Shown: piece after piece, positions 50,430 through 63,109 of the stretch
Position numbering within the stretch: the first letter of the stretch is position 1
Layout: each line of letters begins with the position of its first letter
Assembly (NCBI GenBank): GCA_002914805.1
Contig: JXTB01000065.1
Span: 642,321-706,320, forward strand
DNA: 64,000 nt
Direction of reading: 5' to 3'
Origin: Parasponia andersonii
Taxonomy: Eukaryota > Streptophyta > Magnoliopsida > Rosales > Cannabaceae
Position numbers and translations under genes: made by a program
Notes under the pieces: generated by a model
The model's database searches: none
What the model was told of the DNA's origin: nothing
Seen by the model: the letters and a program-made list of their open reading frames with translations, nothing else

Positions 50430-51214
50430 NNNNNNNNNNNNNNNNNNNNNNNNNNNNNNNNNNNNNNNNNNNNNNNNNNNNNNNNNNNNNNNNNNNNNNN
50501 NNNNNNNNNNNNNNNNNNNNNNNNNNNNNNNNNNNNNNNNNNNNNNNNNNNNNNNNNNNNNNNNNNNNNNNNNNNNNNNNNNNNNNNNNNNNNNNNNNNN
50601 NNNNNNNNNNNNNNNNNNNNNNNNNNNNNNNNNNNNNNNNNNNNNNNNNNNNNNNNNNNNNNNNNNNNNNNNNNNNNNNNNNNNNNNNNNNNNNNNNNNN
50701 NNNNNNNNNNNNNNNNNNNNNNNNNNNNNNNNNNNNNNNNNNNNNNNNNNNNNNNNNNNNNNNNNNNNNNNNNNNNNNNNNNNNNNNNNNNNNNNNNNNN
50801 NNNNNNNNNNNNNNNNNNNNNNNNNNNNNNNNNNNNNNNNNNNNNNNNNNNNNNNNNNNNNNNNNNNNNNNNNNNNNNNNNNNNNNNNNNNNNNNNNNNN
50901 NNNNNNNNNNNNNNNNNNNNNNNNNNNNNNNNNNNNNNNNNNNNNNNNNNNNNNNNNNNNNNNNNNNNNNNNNNNNNNNNNNNNNNNNNNNNNNNNNNNN
51001 NNNNNNNNNNNNNNNNNNNNNNNNNNNNNNNNNNNNNNNNNNNNNNNNNNNNNNNNNNNNNNNNNNNNNNNNNNNNNNNNNNNNNNNNNNNNNNNNNNNN
51101 NNNNNNNNNNNNNNNNNNNNNNNNNNNNNNNNNNNNNNNNNNNNNNNNNNNNNNNNNNNNNNNNNNNNNNNNNNNNNNNNNNNNNNNNNNNNNNNNNNNN
51201 NNNNNNNNNNNNNN
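50430..51214. other. Assembly gap (N)
   Basis: 785 undetermined bases covering most of the LTR of the second element. ORFs spanning it are artefacts. Confidence 1.
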
Positions 51215-51234
51215 TCATTGGATTACCAGGGTGC

Positions 51235-51237
<3 letters not shown>

Positions 51238-51302
<65 letters not shown>
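51238..51302. repeat. (TA)n microsatellite, 65 bp
   Basis: An uninterrupted TA run followed by cacacacacg; the longest of many AT microsatellites in the window (others near 52459, 54597, 55593, 57577 and 58543). Confidence 0.95.
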
Positions 51303-51309
<7 letters not shown>

Positions 51310-54059
51310 CACGCACAAAGAGCAAAAAGACCAAATTTTAGCTCAAAATTTTATAAGTATACGATCCAATTGAAACTTTTTTCTATAACTAAGTATATGT
51401 GAGGGATTCACCAAAATTTGTTTTCTACAACACAGATAGGAAAATGAAACAATTCTTTTCTCTTATTCCCATTTTTTCTTTGTTTTTCTTTTTTTTTTTT
51501 GGAAAGATATCTTATTCCCATTTCAGTTCACATTATGGAAATAAATATATGGCTATCTTAGATTAGCTCAAATATCTGAAAATTAGACTGGTAGATAGTG
51601 TCGGGGTTGCTACTGGGAGTTTGGATAGAGGTGGGAGTAGGCAAATGGTACGGAACAGGGGGGAAAAAAAGTTAACCATTGCCTTTTAATTTTTTAGCAT
51701 GCTACATATCTTTACAAAATATATCTAGAAAAATAATTATGACAATATGAAACTAGTTATTAGTTAATATATGTTTTTTCAACTCTTATTCATTACTACT
51801 TTGAAAGTCATATCATTCAAGTACTTATAGATCTAGAATAAGAACGTTTAGAATTTTTTGTAATCGATATGATATTTTTTCCTTGAATTCATAATTATAA
51901 TTTGCAGTTTTGTTCCCTAATTAAAACAAAATATATACTTTGCTTCAGTTAACAACATCATCCAAACATTTTACCCATTTTTTGGGCGCACTTCCCTATA
52001 ACTTTCATCAAATTAACTCAGAACTATCCAACTCTATTAGATTGGCACTAGTCCCTCAATCTTTTTATTTACGAAAGACTTTAGAAGAACAATTATATCC
52101 GCTTATATTTATCATGATTTTTCGGGAATTTAAACAATATAACATCTGAGGTCCATGAATGTTATGGGGTTTATATTTTGCTCCCCTAAATCTGGAGGCC
52201 ACGTGTCTGATTTGTGTAATTGGAATGACATTGACGTCCGATTGGAATTGGAGCTTGAGGCAATCAAGAAAGCTTATCATTCTAACCAAAACAGGCCAAC
52301 ATCATTAGATCAATCGGAACTAGAATAATCATATTGTATCCCAATGGGAGGATTCAACTAAGAGTACCCCAAATAACAATCAACAATTTTGGGGTGAATT
52401 TAGTTGCAATTATCTTCTCGAAGGAATTATTAATATTACTCAAATTCAATCAAGTTATAAATATATATATATATATATATATGTATATACATATAAAAAA
52501 AATAGGCTTCGCTCCTTCCAATAATTACCCTGGCTAGCTATATATGTGTGGAGACCTACTTTCAGCCATCTTTTTTGTAGTTGACTCAATTTCAGTACTC
52601 ACACTTCTCAAGACCAAGGATGTGGTACAGTATTAAGCTTTGTTATAATTAGGGTCAATACACTTTCATTCATCCCATTCTGAGATGAGTCGCCATGTTA
52701 ACCTCCTATTCTTCAGAGAGGATCCTATTTCAGTCATCTCGGTAGATTCATGACTTATTTTCAGATCATCACAATATTGTTTGAGTGAACAATCCAGCTC
52801 ACTAAATTTGTGATCCAAAACGAAAAATAATTTTTCACCATTAGAAATTAGGGGTGTGAATTTAATGAATCTGTAGGAAAGTTGCATCGTCTTTGTAATC
52901 AGACAAGTGTAAGAGGGTTTGCAAAAACGGAATCCATGACATGGTAGCTGTTATTAATAGGATAATTAACTATGAAGTATGCATATTACTAGGGTACATA
53001 TCGATATTAATGAATTTTTGTGAACGGTTAGATTTCATAGATACTCTGTAATATTTGAGTATTATTTTATTTTGACATATACTTGAACTTGGTTTTAAGA
53101 AACAATAATAGTTAATTGTTGTGCCCCTGTAAATCCTAGGCAATTGACTTGTACGTGTGTGCTTCGTTTTAGTATTCTTTTATCTTTTCCTTGCATGTGA
53201 TTAAGCTCTGGTTCTGGTCGTTGAGGTTGAATTTATTATTACAATTTATAATCTCCGTTTTTTTTTTTTTAAGGACAAAACAAAATGATCGGTCTGTTCC
53301 ACATTAATTATACAGTATTTTGTAGGGAAGTGTTTATTAGGACAATACTCCTTAAATCTCGTGCGTAAAATTATAATATGGCGTCAAACTCAAACACACG
53401 TTGGCTTGTTCAACCGCATTTCGTGTACCGCTAAATCTAATGCGACTGCCGAGTCATCGTGATCAAACATTCTTTCGAAGGACTTTAAATTCCTTCTTCC
53501 TATTATATATATTGTTCGTATTTCTTGTGGTAGTTAGACATTTAAAAAATTTAAATTAAAAAAAAAAAAAAGAAACAAGAAAAAAAAACAAAACAAAACA
53601 AAAAACAATAGATAGTAGGTTACGAGGTTATCAGAGGTTCTTTCTTCCCGTTTCATAATTCCTAATCAATCTCAGTGGATATGGATTTTGATATAGGGTT
53701 TTAAGCCTAACTAAGAATTGGTATCTAAAGAAGACCCGACTTAATTTCTTCAGTTTATAAACAGCTTTTTATATATAGCTAATTCTATAAATTCGGTCCT
53801 CTTGCTATAATCTTTTCCATTAATAGTTTAATTTCAACAAAAAACAACTTGCAATGAAACTACAATATGTAATTGAATACTAATTGACACACGACTTGTA
53901 CAGTTAATATCAACATCACGTAACCGGCCGCCTAGTGGTTTTTGGCGGACTCGATTCAAGACCAATTTTTAACGATATTAATGTCTCTACGCAACTACCA
54001 AGTGATAATATTGAAGCTTTGTACGATTCACAAAAGACAACTAATTGATTATAATGTTT
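51303..54059. other. Intergenic DNA, no gene seen
   Basis: AT-rich with an AT microsatellite near 52460 and A-rich runs (53555-53610). No conserved coding or transposon termini recognised. Confidence 0.6.
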
Positions 54060-54588
54060 AAAAGTGGTATATATATAAAAACCCATTTTTAAGGGTAAAA
54101 TGGTCATTTGACCAATTTTTTTTAAAAAAATAATATATATACATATATCTATATGTGCATATGTTTCTCTCTCTCTCTCAACCTTTTCGACAGAAAACCG
54201 CCGAAACAATAGCAATCCATCATCACCTCCCTTCTCGCTATCGTTAGCCCATGAAGTTGGTCGGTGTTGAACGATCGTCATCCCAGGAGGCCCCTGTGGC
54301 AGTTTCACGACCGTCAAAGCAGTGCGCTACCAATGGGAAACTTTTAAGCTCCGTGAATATTTTTGGTCGCCGACGATTATTCCGGCCACTATTCGACCTT
54401 AAGCCGGACTCATTAGATTCGTCTCATCGTAAGAATCATCAAGATATATATATTTTACGATACCATTTTTCCCAGATTGAAAGTTGTCATTTTTGTCTAT
54501 TTTGGAGCTTGAGTTTGACTTTTAATCCAACCGTTAGATTGTGTTTTGTTGTAATTTTTGGAATATACTTAGAAAATGAAGAAATTTG

Positions 54589-54633
<45 letters not shown>

Positions 54634-55780
54634 ATATCGATTAGATTTGGTGACCAGCATGAAAATCAATATCTGCTTAGATTTGTCTAGTTTTGTGTGC
54701 CACCGGTCTGGTGTTAGACCAGACCCGAATTGGTCGAGTCATATATCTAATTTAGCTATTTTGGACATTAGGAATTCAATGGAGAGGTCTCTTCATTTAT
54801 TTGAAGCTCTGTTGAGAAGTTGATTTTTCCTAAATGAGCGATCGAGGGTGTGGAATTGGTTCTAGATCCTTCGAACAATCGTCCAATCGACATCTTGAGG
54901 GTCCAATAGCATAGTATCGCCATTCTAGTGAGGTAAGGATTCAGTTATCTCTACTTTTCAATATTCTTGAATAAAACTTATTTTCTGCAATACATGTTGA
55001 CAAATGTGATTTTTGAATTTTTTTGGGATATATGTGATGGAATTGAATTGTATTATATACATTGGATTGTTCTAGAACTTTTTTGAGTGCATGTTATTTT
55101 TGGATATGTTAAAATAGGGTTGTTATGTTGCCTATTTTTCTATAAAATTTAATTAACTATTTTATTAAAAACTAGAGTATAATTTGAACTTAAATTACTA
55201 TATGGCTATTTTTACACATCAGTTTAGAGCACACGTATTATAGGATCACACATGAGTCCCAAGTTAGTATCATGGAATTTTTATAGTGCGCAGGATATTT
55301 CTTCTGATTACCTCCCCATTTGGCAAGTGCAGGCAATGTAGTTACCCTTCTAAGTTTGGTAGACGATGCATAGGTATTCCCTCCAATTATGGGCTAGGTG
55401 TCAAGTAGGCTGTATGCCGCACGTAGTACCAACATTCTTGTTTCAATTTATGAGAGGTGGTAAACTTATGAGTATGGGTTGATTTGTATCATGTGTTTGT
55501 GGACTGATTGGTTTTCAGATTTCTTGCTTTCTGTATATCTATATATATGTATATGCATACAGACTATCAGCTTTGGAGATCTTTTATATACATATATATA
55601 TATATATATATATAGTTTTGTAAAGGTATTTTGGATTAAACTAACTATGCAGAGATTTTCCATCACTAAAACGAGTTTTAAACGAGGTAACAGTTTCTCT
55701 ACTGAGCTTCTAAGCTCACCCCTTCTACTTTTCTTCTTTTTAGATGGTTGTTCAATCGAGTTAGTCGCCTCGTTGACTAG
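54060..55780 (+). repeat. Older copy of the LTR-like repeat seen at 56932-59156
   Basis: It is collinear with the downstream copy at an offset of about 2.9-3.0 kb. Shared blocks are the CT-rich leader (54168), ttcgtctcat (54419), ttttcccagattgaaagttg (54467), gccaccggtctggtgt (54699), gattacctccccatttgg (55306) and taaactaac.atgcag (55638). It has fewer CpG and more TG/CA at the same sites than the other copy, which suggests an older insertion. Ends are not defined. Confidence 0.7.
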
Positions 55781-56931
55781 TCAAGTCACTTGGCTTACGT
55801 TCGTGGTCTTATTCCTCTTTAGTTGGTACCTTTCTTTGTCTCACTCTTTCTCCATATCTAACTGTTTAGCCAAATTTATTGTTCTTACTAAGTAAATGTA
55901 TGAGGATATATTTATTACTACTTGAGGATTTAGTGTATAAATGGGATACTATGATTCCGAAGAAGTATACTTTCAAAGTTTTAAGTACTTGAAATTTTGA
56001 TTAACTTGTAAATTAATTTTTCCACTTTCCGACTCAAGATTTGCGAACTTCATTTTAATCAAGATTAAAGTTTTTATCAAATCAAATTTTCGTACAACTT
56101 AACTATGTTTTATTGAATTTTAATTGGTGCATCTTTCTCAATAATTTAATCTAAAGATGAAATCTCTTTTGCGTAGAATTTCTAATGATGCGACGACTAA
56201 AATGAAAAATCCAAATGGTAGGTTTTTTTTTTTTTGAAGTTTTATAAATTTTTTATTTATTTTTATATATACTTAAAATTACTAAAAATCACTATCTTAA
56301 ATTTTGAGTTGTGATAATATAATCACTCTATTGCGGAAACACGATGACATAATCATTAAATATCGTCTAAAATATCAACGAAGATAAGAAAAAAAAATAA
56401 AGAATTCAATGTGGCTCGACTAGCAATATTGCCCACGTTCACAAGGCATAACTCAAAATATTATCATCATTTAATCAACAACATCATAAAAGTATTTATT
56501 AATATTCATTACAATTCTCTCGTAACCACACACAAACTCATTCGCCACTTATTAAATTGAAGACCACCATGTAATTTACCCCTTATATCTATATAGGCCC
56601 CAGAAGAATCTAACACAAACCAAAAATATATTTACTAGATAAAATAACAGAAATATATAGCACTTTAAATTTAGGGAAACAAATTAAGATTTCATCAATA
56701 TAGGATATATAGGATGAATAAAACACTGCCAACTTATATAAGACTTCCATGGCAAGAAAACTTGCACGTAACACACTGATCAGCTAGTAAAATTTCTCAA
56801 ATATTAGCTGCATACAGAAACCAAAAAAACCTGCCCAGACACGTATATGGAAGCCAGATATTATTGCGGCATTATAATTTACCTGTGCTTTCTTAGAAGT
56901 TTCCTTATATTTAGTACTTAAGATCAATAGA

Positions 56932-57575
56932 TGTAAAAACCTGGAATTTTCGAGAGTAATTTGGACATTTTATCAATTTTCTGGATATAATATTGTGGGG
57001 ATTAATTTACAAAAATTTTGTGCAAAAGGACTAAATTATAATTTTCGGGAGACTAGATTGATAGAGATTTGAAATTTTGGGGACTTATGTGCAATTTTTA
57101 CAGCCTTATAAGGCAGGGCCATGTGCCCTGTCCTTTTTCTTTCTCTCTCTCTTCTCTCTCCCCCCCCCCCCGATCTCTCTCTCTCTCTCGGCCATGAACC
57201 ACCGGAGGAGCAGCCGCATTGCTCCGGCAACTGTCCACCCAACCGACTGACCGGCAAAGTCTCCCCGTACCACGCCGAAGTTTCGCCGCTCCTCGCCAGT
57301 CGCCGCCGACCACTGGTTCGCCGGAAAATAGCTTAGACGCCATTTCGGATTTTTGGCCGCCGGCGACGATTCCATCCACCATTCGACCTCCAACTGGTCC
57401 CGTTAGATTCGTCTCATCTCAAGGATCATCAAGGTATATATATCTTAACCCCATTTTTCCCAGATTGAAAGTTGCAATTTTTGGGTATTTCGAGTTTAAG
57501 TTTGATTTTTTGATCCGGCCGTTGAATTGTGTTTTTGACCTCATTTTTGGATTGTACTCAGAAAATGGAGAAGTT

Positions 57576-57627
<52 letters not shown>

Positions 57628-58537
57628 CCTATGCTTGGTGATTGACACGAAAATCGAGATCGGACGGTCGAGGTTTGCCCCATTTTACGTGTCACCGGTC
57701 TGGTGTGGGCCGGACCCGAATTGGACAAGTTTTATGTCTGACCTAACTAATTTGGGTGCTAGGAATTCAGTGAAGAGGTCCGTTTGTGGAATTGAAGCTC
57801 CGGTGAGAAGTTGGTTTTTCACAAAGGGACGATCGATGGCTTGAAATTGGTTCCCCACCCTCCGGGCGATCGTCAACGACACCTTGAGGATTCAATAGCG
57901 TGGTATTGCTATTCGAGCAAGATAGAGATTTAATTACCTATATTTTATATCGTTTTCGGATCAAACTTACTTTCAGCAACATATGAGAACAAATGTGATT
58001 TCTAAACTATTTAAATATTTGTGATGGGAATTAGTTGTATGAGATATATACTGTATTGCTCTAGGAATTTTTTGAGTACAGGTTATTTTGGGTATATTAA
58101 AAATAAGGTTGTTATGCTACCCGTTTTTGTATAAAAATCTAGCATGTGGATTTTACTGAAAAATCAGAGTATAATTATTTTCACACTTCAATTCTGTATT
58201 GCACGTGCCATAGGATCATACATGAGCACCGTGCTAGCATCGTGGGTTTACAGTGTAGCGCTGCATGCTCCACCGTCGGTGAAAGTCCGTAAACTCATGC
58301 GGGGTTCTGTTACTTCTGATTACCTCCCCACTTGGCAGGCGTAAGCAATTCGGTTGCCCCTCCAGGTTTGGTAGGCGACACATGGGTGTCCCCTCCGGAT
58401 ATGGGCTTAGGTGTCAGACAGGCTGTTAGGTACACTTAGTGCCATAATCCTAGATTTCCACATATAAGAGGATGAGAGCTCATGGGTATGGGTTGATTTA
58501 TGTCATGTGCATATGAATTGAATGATTTTGATTACAC

Positions 58538-58579
<42 letters not shown>

Positions 58580-59156
58580 ATTTCCAGTTTGGATTATATA
58601 TATATGTATATTTTGGACTAAACTAACCATGCAGGAATTCTCCATCAATAAAATATTTTCGACTGGATAATTATTTTTCCTACTGAGCATTTTATGATCA
58701 CACCTCCTACCTTCTTACTTAGGTAGTGTCTAGTGCATTCTCGATGATCAAGAGGAGTAAGAGGTCAATCTTGATTGTAGTTCGTTTCTTGGTAATGCTA
58801 GAAGCTTGTTGTCGTGGTATTTGGATTGTTGGGTTTTGTTTAGCATTGAACCAAAATTACTACTTTCTATTTTGTCTGCGAACTTATGTATGCCATTCTG
58901 GTATTTGACTTTTATTGTGGATGATGGTGATACTTGGTTTTATATTTGATTTCGCGTTTTTAAATAACTATTCGATCTATGTTTAATGGTGTATATAAAC
59001 TGTGGGAGTGGTTCACGGGATGAAATTCCGATTATTTTATTTAAATGGACCATTTTCTAAAAATTAGAATTTTTGACATTTTTCAAATAAATCAAAGAAT
59101 TTCCCACCTTTGTGAAATTCTCCATCTCTCACTGGCCCGAATTTTGGATCGTGACA
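56932..59156 (+). mobile_element. Solo-LTR-like insertion (2225 bp) with 5-bp target duplication
   Basis: The unit starts TGTAAAAACC and ends GATCGTGACA and is flanked on both sides by ATAGA (56927-56931 and 59157-59161). Such TG...CA ends with a 5-bp duplication are what an LTR retrotransposon leaves after recombination between its LTRs. No gag or pol is inside. It holds a TATA-like ttataagg (57104), a CT-rich leader with C10-12, a GC-rich patch rich in cgccg, and two AT microsatellites. A non-autonomous element without coding is the alternative. The ORFs within (for example near 57100-57580) look like low-complexity chance frames. Confidence 0.75.
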
Positions 59157-59161
59157 ATAGA

Positions 59162-59839
59162 TATATATTTTTCAATGAAGTTTTCCTGGCTTAAATAAAG
59201 CAACAAAATAGTAATCTGATAAATTATGCACAACCCACGTTAAAAAGAGCTGAACCACTTATGATATGAAAAATATATATCTTATTCGCAGAATAATTAA
59301 TATCCATCAATTTGCTCTCTTTGAGAAATAAAATGACCCCTTGGATTCCGAAAAATTAAAGTCATATATTTTTAAATGACAAGGCTATTCTATTTGTAAA
59401 TATGTTGTATACATGACCGTTTGAAATTTAAGTACATGGCAAAATTATAAATTAATTTTTTTGATATATGACATGACATAATTATTATCTATTGCATGAC
59501 TAATTTATTAAAAACTACATGATACTAGGGCATTTTGGTCTTTTCATGAATTAGTGAGGTAATCTATTTTTTTTCCCTCCAAAGGGGGAAAAAAAAAATA
59601 AGGTCTACTCTTCTCTTTCGGAGAAACAAAGATTTATTTTCAAACCAAAAAAAAAAAAAGAAAAAAAAAACTAGAACTTTCCTATAAATCACCATTTATA
59701 AATAGCCATGTAGCTTTTCATTCTGATGTGTACTTCTAATACGTTCTCTCCCCAAGTCAGTTATCTCTTAGTCGTTATCGTCACAATTCACAACGAATTG
59801 TACAAAGTTATCGATCATAGCCAAATTTCTTTCCAATAA
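59162..59839. other. Intergenic DNA with the promoter of the exonuclease gene
   Basis: AT-rich, with A runs at 59588-59670. The sequence tttataaata (59695-59704) is a likely TATA box about 136 bp before the ATG at 59840, followed by a CT-rich leader (ttctctccccaagtc). Confidence 0.5.
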
Positions 59840-60505
59840 ATGGCTTTAGCGGATTATAACCACCATGACAATAAGTTCAAATCATACGACATTAAATTCC
59901 ACGAACACCAAATTAAAACCACCGTCACCGCGGACCCAAACATTGTTGATCAATGGATTTCCGAAACCTACGAAATCCACAAAAAACAACTTGATCAAAA
60001 CAAGATTCTAGTAGGTCTAGATACCGAATGGAGGTTCATAAAACCCAATAATATTACTTATCTCTCAAAGTGCTCCAAACCCAAACCAGATCAATTCCAA
60101 GTGGCAATTCTCCAGCTTTGCACTCACCAAAACCGCTGCCTCATATTCCAACTCATCCAGGCGCCGGAGATTCCTTCCTCGCTCGCCAACTTCCTCGGCG
60201 ATCAAAACTCGACGTTCGCAGGCGTCGGAATCAAACAAGACAAGGAAAAGCTTTTGAGAGATTGGCGTTTGAGCGTGGACAAAACACTAGACGTCGCCTC
60301 TTCGGCCGCCGAAAAGTTCGGTGTGAGAGAGTACAAGGGCAAAGGGTTGAAGGAGCTGGCGTATAAGATTCTTGGAAAGAACATGGAGAAGCCTAAGAAG
60401 GTTACGTTGAGTGAGTGGGATGTTGAAGAGTTGAGTGATTTTCAAGTGGAATACGCTTGTATAGATGCTTTTGTTTCCTTCTTGCTAGGACTGGAGGTCC
60501 TTTGA
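59840..60505 (+). CDS. WRN-like 3'-5' exonuclease (DEDDy)
   Basis: One exon codes for 221 residues. The sequence VGLDTEW (Asp 61, Glu 63) is the Exo I motif, FAGVGIKQDKEKL (Asp 134) is Exo II, and VEYACIDAFVSF (Tyr 205, Asp 209) is Exo III of the DEDDy type. This matches the plant family annotated as Werner-syndrome-like exonucleases with a ribonuclease H-like fold, which are short single-domain proteins without helicase. The first 55 residues carry no domain. The enzyme should remove nucleotides from 3' ends of DNA or RNA with two metal ions; its in vivo substrate is not known. Start chosen as the first ATG after a CT-rich leader. No neighbours suggest a pathway. The frame and the catalytic set are intact. 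Confidence 0.92.
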   Translation: MALADYNHHDNKFKSYDIKFHEHQIKTTVTADPNIVDQWISETYEIHKKQLDQNKILVGLDTEWRFIKPNNITYLSKCSKPKPDQFQVAILQLCTHQNRCLIFQLIQAPEIPSSLANFLGDQNSTFAGVGIKQDKEKLLRDWRLSVDKTLDVASSAAEKFGVREYKGKGLKELAYKILGKNMEKPKKVTLSEWDVEELSDFQVEYACIDAFVSFLLGLEVL

Positions 60506-63109
60506 AGTTTTATACTTTTAGATATTTAATTATTTAGGGCTTAATTGGATATAGTTTTGTTGTCTGTCTTTTTTTTTAAAAAAATAAATAAATAAATGAG
60601 ATTAGTGATTGGATGATCACAAGCAAATTAGTTCTTCGTCTTTATTTTATTTTAAGAAAATAAATAAATAAATAAAAGTATATCCAAACTAGCCTTACCT
60701 CATGCTATATAATTAGATATTTAGATCATATATATATTAGGAGTGAAATATATATATATAACCTTTATTAATAATGAAGCTTTTCTCATTTATAAGTACT
60801 TTGGTTAATAATGTTGTATTTTGTTGGTACCATTAGCTCATGTTGAAGACAGGAAAAGTATTGAATCAATATATATTGGTCATGATTCAAGTAAGTAGAC
60901 CTAGCAATTCAAAGTTCTACACAATTGAGTTTGAGGTGTATAGATAAGGTTTTTATTTATTTATTTATTTTAGGGAAAGGTGCCTATATAAGTCTTAAAA
61001 GCAAAACACTGCTTTTAATTAGACAGTCTTTTATTATGATTTTATAAATTTCGTACTTGATTAATGCAGTTTATTTTAGTGTAGTATGAATTGTTATTAT
61101 CTTTATTTTCTAGTTTCTTTTTCCTATTTGAATATTTTTTAATTAGACAATCTTTTATTATGATTTTATAAATTTCGTACGTGATTGATGCAGTTTATTT
61201 TAGTGTAGGATGAATTGTTATTAACTTTATTTTCTAGTTTCTTTTTCCTATTTGAATATATGTAATTTTAAATTTCTATCTTAAACATCAATAATAAAAA
61301 TTTTCCGTGGAAGGCCATCTAAAAATTCTTATAAGATCAGTTTTAGTTCAAGGATAAAAAAGTACTATAATAAATATTTAAATTTCAGTTGAGTTGGCCG
61401 TGTAGTAGCAACACTCTTTCTATCACTTCTTTTACACTCTCATGTATCACTACTTGACGTATGGATTCATATAGTGACTTTTGTTTTATTGTCAAAATGT
61501 GAGATGCTTTAGTCAGTCTACATAATAAACATTGAAACATGAGAGTGAAAAAAAAAAAAACAAGATAGAATTAAAAATAATGAATAAATTGTGGGTTGAG
61601 ATCTTGAACTTGTTGTACTATGTGTTTCATTGATGTGTTACAATTTTTTTATTTTTTCCTTTTTTTTTTTTCTGTCAACCTCTTCTTTACAAACTTATTT
61701 ATACTGTATATAGAAGTAATGATAAGCTCTGGAAGCATATTGGAGTTCCAACAGCTTGCTTTTTTTTAAAATATTTTTATCTAATATGATACCCACGAAA
61801 GAAGCAATTTATAAAAGAGAAAATTAGGTTGCTTGTTTTTTTGAAAAGAATTAGAAAAATATAGTGGGTTTAGCTTTTTTTTTTTTAGATTCAGTACCGC
61901 AAGTTTTAGAAAAATATCATTTTTTGGAATATTTTTAGAAAAATATTATTTTTAATAATAACTAATAACTGGTAACCAGTTTTCGTCTATTGTTAACCAG
62001 TAACCAAATTTATTTATAACTAGTAATTGGTAACAAATATCTAACTTTTATAATTATTAACTAGTAATCATTTTAAAAAGAGTATTTTTCTAAAAAAATT
62101 AAAAAGTGATATTTTTCTAAAACAATCGGTACGAGGATTGGAAAAAATCCGATATACCATATTTTTGTAATTCTTTTTAGTTTTAAGTGTTAGAAACCTT
62201 ATAGATATGTGTATTTGTGATATGCTAAAATCCAAAGATTGGTGGAAGGTGGTACGTGGGACTTTTGAGACCATGTGCTTTTAATTTTTACTTTAATTTA
62301 ATGTTAGATTACCAGAAGCAGCAATTTTGAATTGGCACAAAACTTATACCTACACGAGAGAATTGTGTGTATTGAATATGTGAAATTTGTGGGCCCGTGT
62401 TCTTTTATATATACCTTAAATTATTGTCTTTTATTTCGTTTTAACAAAGATTGTTATCTGTTTTTCTACTTAATCCCTTTTGGCAGCCCTTTTTTTTTTT
62501 CCTCTTCTTTCTTATTTTTTATTTGTTAAATAAATGGTAAATGGTGTGGTGCTTACTATACATATATTGTTTTTCTTTAATATATACATATATTTGAAAA
62601 AAAAAAAAAAAGCAATGTTTTCAATTTATTTGCAAAGCAGTTTTTCTCTACAATGTTGGACAACACTCGACTCCATACTTGAATATGCTCAATACCAGGG
62701 ACAGAGCTGCTACAGTAGTATCACCCCCTACCTCTCAATTTTTTTTAAATATTCACTAGACATGTAAAAAAACAATTAATATAACCCCTAGAAAAGTTTG
62801 AGAAAAATAATTAATCCCCTAGAAAACTTTAGAAATACAATAAAGCCCCAAATGCCCACAATTAAAACTTTATTGTATTAGTTAATAAAAAAGAAAGCTT
62901 ATGCCTATTTCAGAATTAATATAGTCTATTATTTTATTTTAATTGATTTCGAATAAATTTAATAAAGAAAACACATCCACATATGCTTGATGCTTCCATT
63001 ATAGCCGAAAAAGGCTTGTCAAACATTCCTCGTCTAATTGTAGCCCTAAATGTTAATAAGGAAAGATATTTCAACATATTAAAGACTAACTCATCAAAAT
63101 CTACAGAGA
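60506..63109. other. Intergenic DNA, no gene seen
   Basis: AT-rich with a 124-bp tandem duplication (61017-61262, listed separately), A/T runs near 61550, 61660 and 62598, and repeated aactagtaa/ggtaacc segments near 61965-62060. No conserved ORF. Confidence 0.6.
61017..61262. repeat. 124-bp tandem duplication
   Basis: Copies at 61017-61140 and 61141-61262 share almost all bases (aattagaca.tcttttattatgat to tttttcctatttgaata), with a handful of substitutions. It lies about 510 bp downstream of the exonuclease gene. Confidence 0.9.

Noticed and set aside
50330-51373. Long ORF across the second N gap, ending in a TA microsatellite
   Set aside because: Placeholder codons and a repeat-encoded Tyr-Ile tail; the first part is LTR.
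57036-57578. Several ORFs of 70-119 codons on both strands
   Set aside because: They sit in the CT/GC-rich leader of an LTR-like repeat, overlap in many frames and have low-complexity composition.
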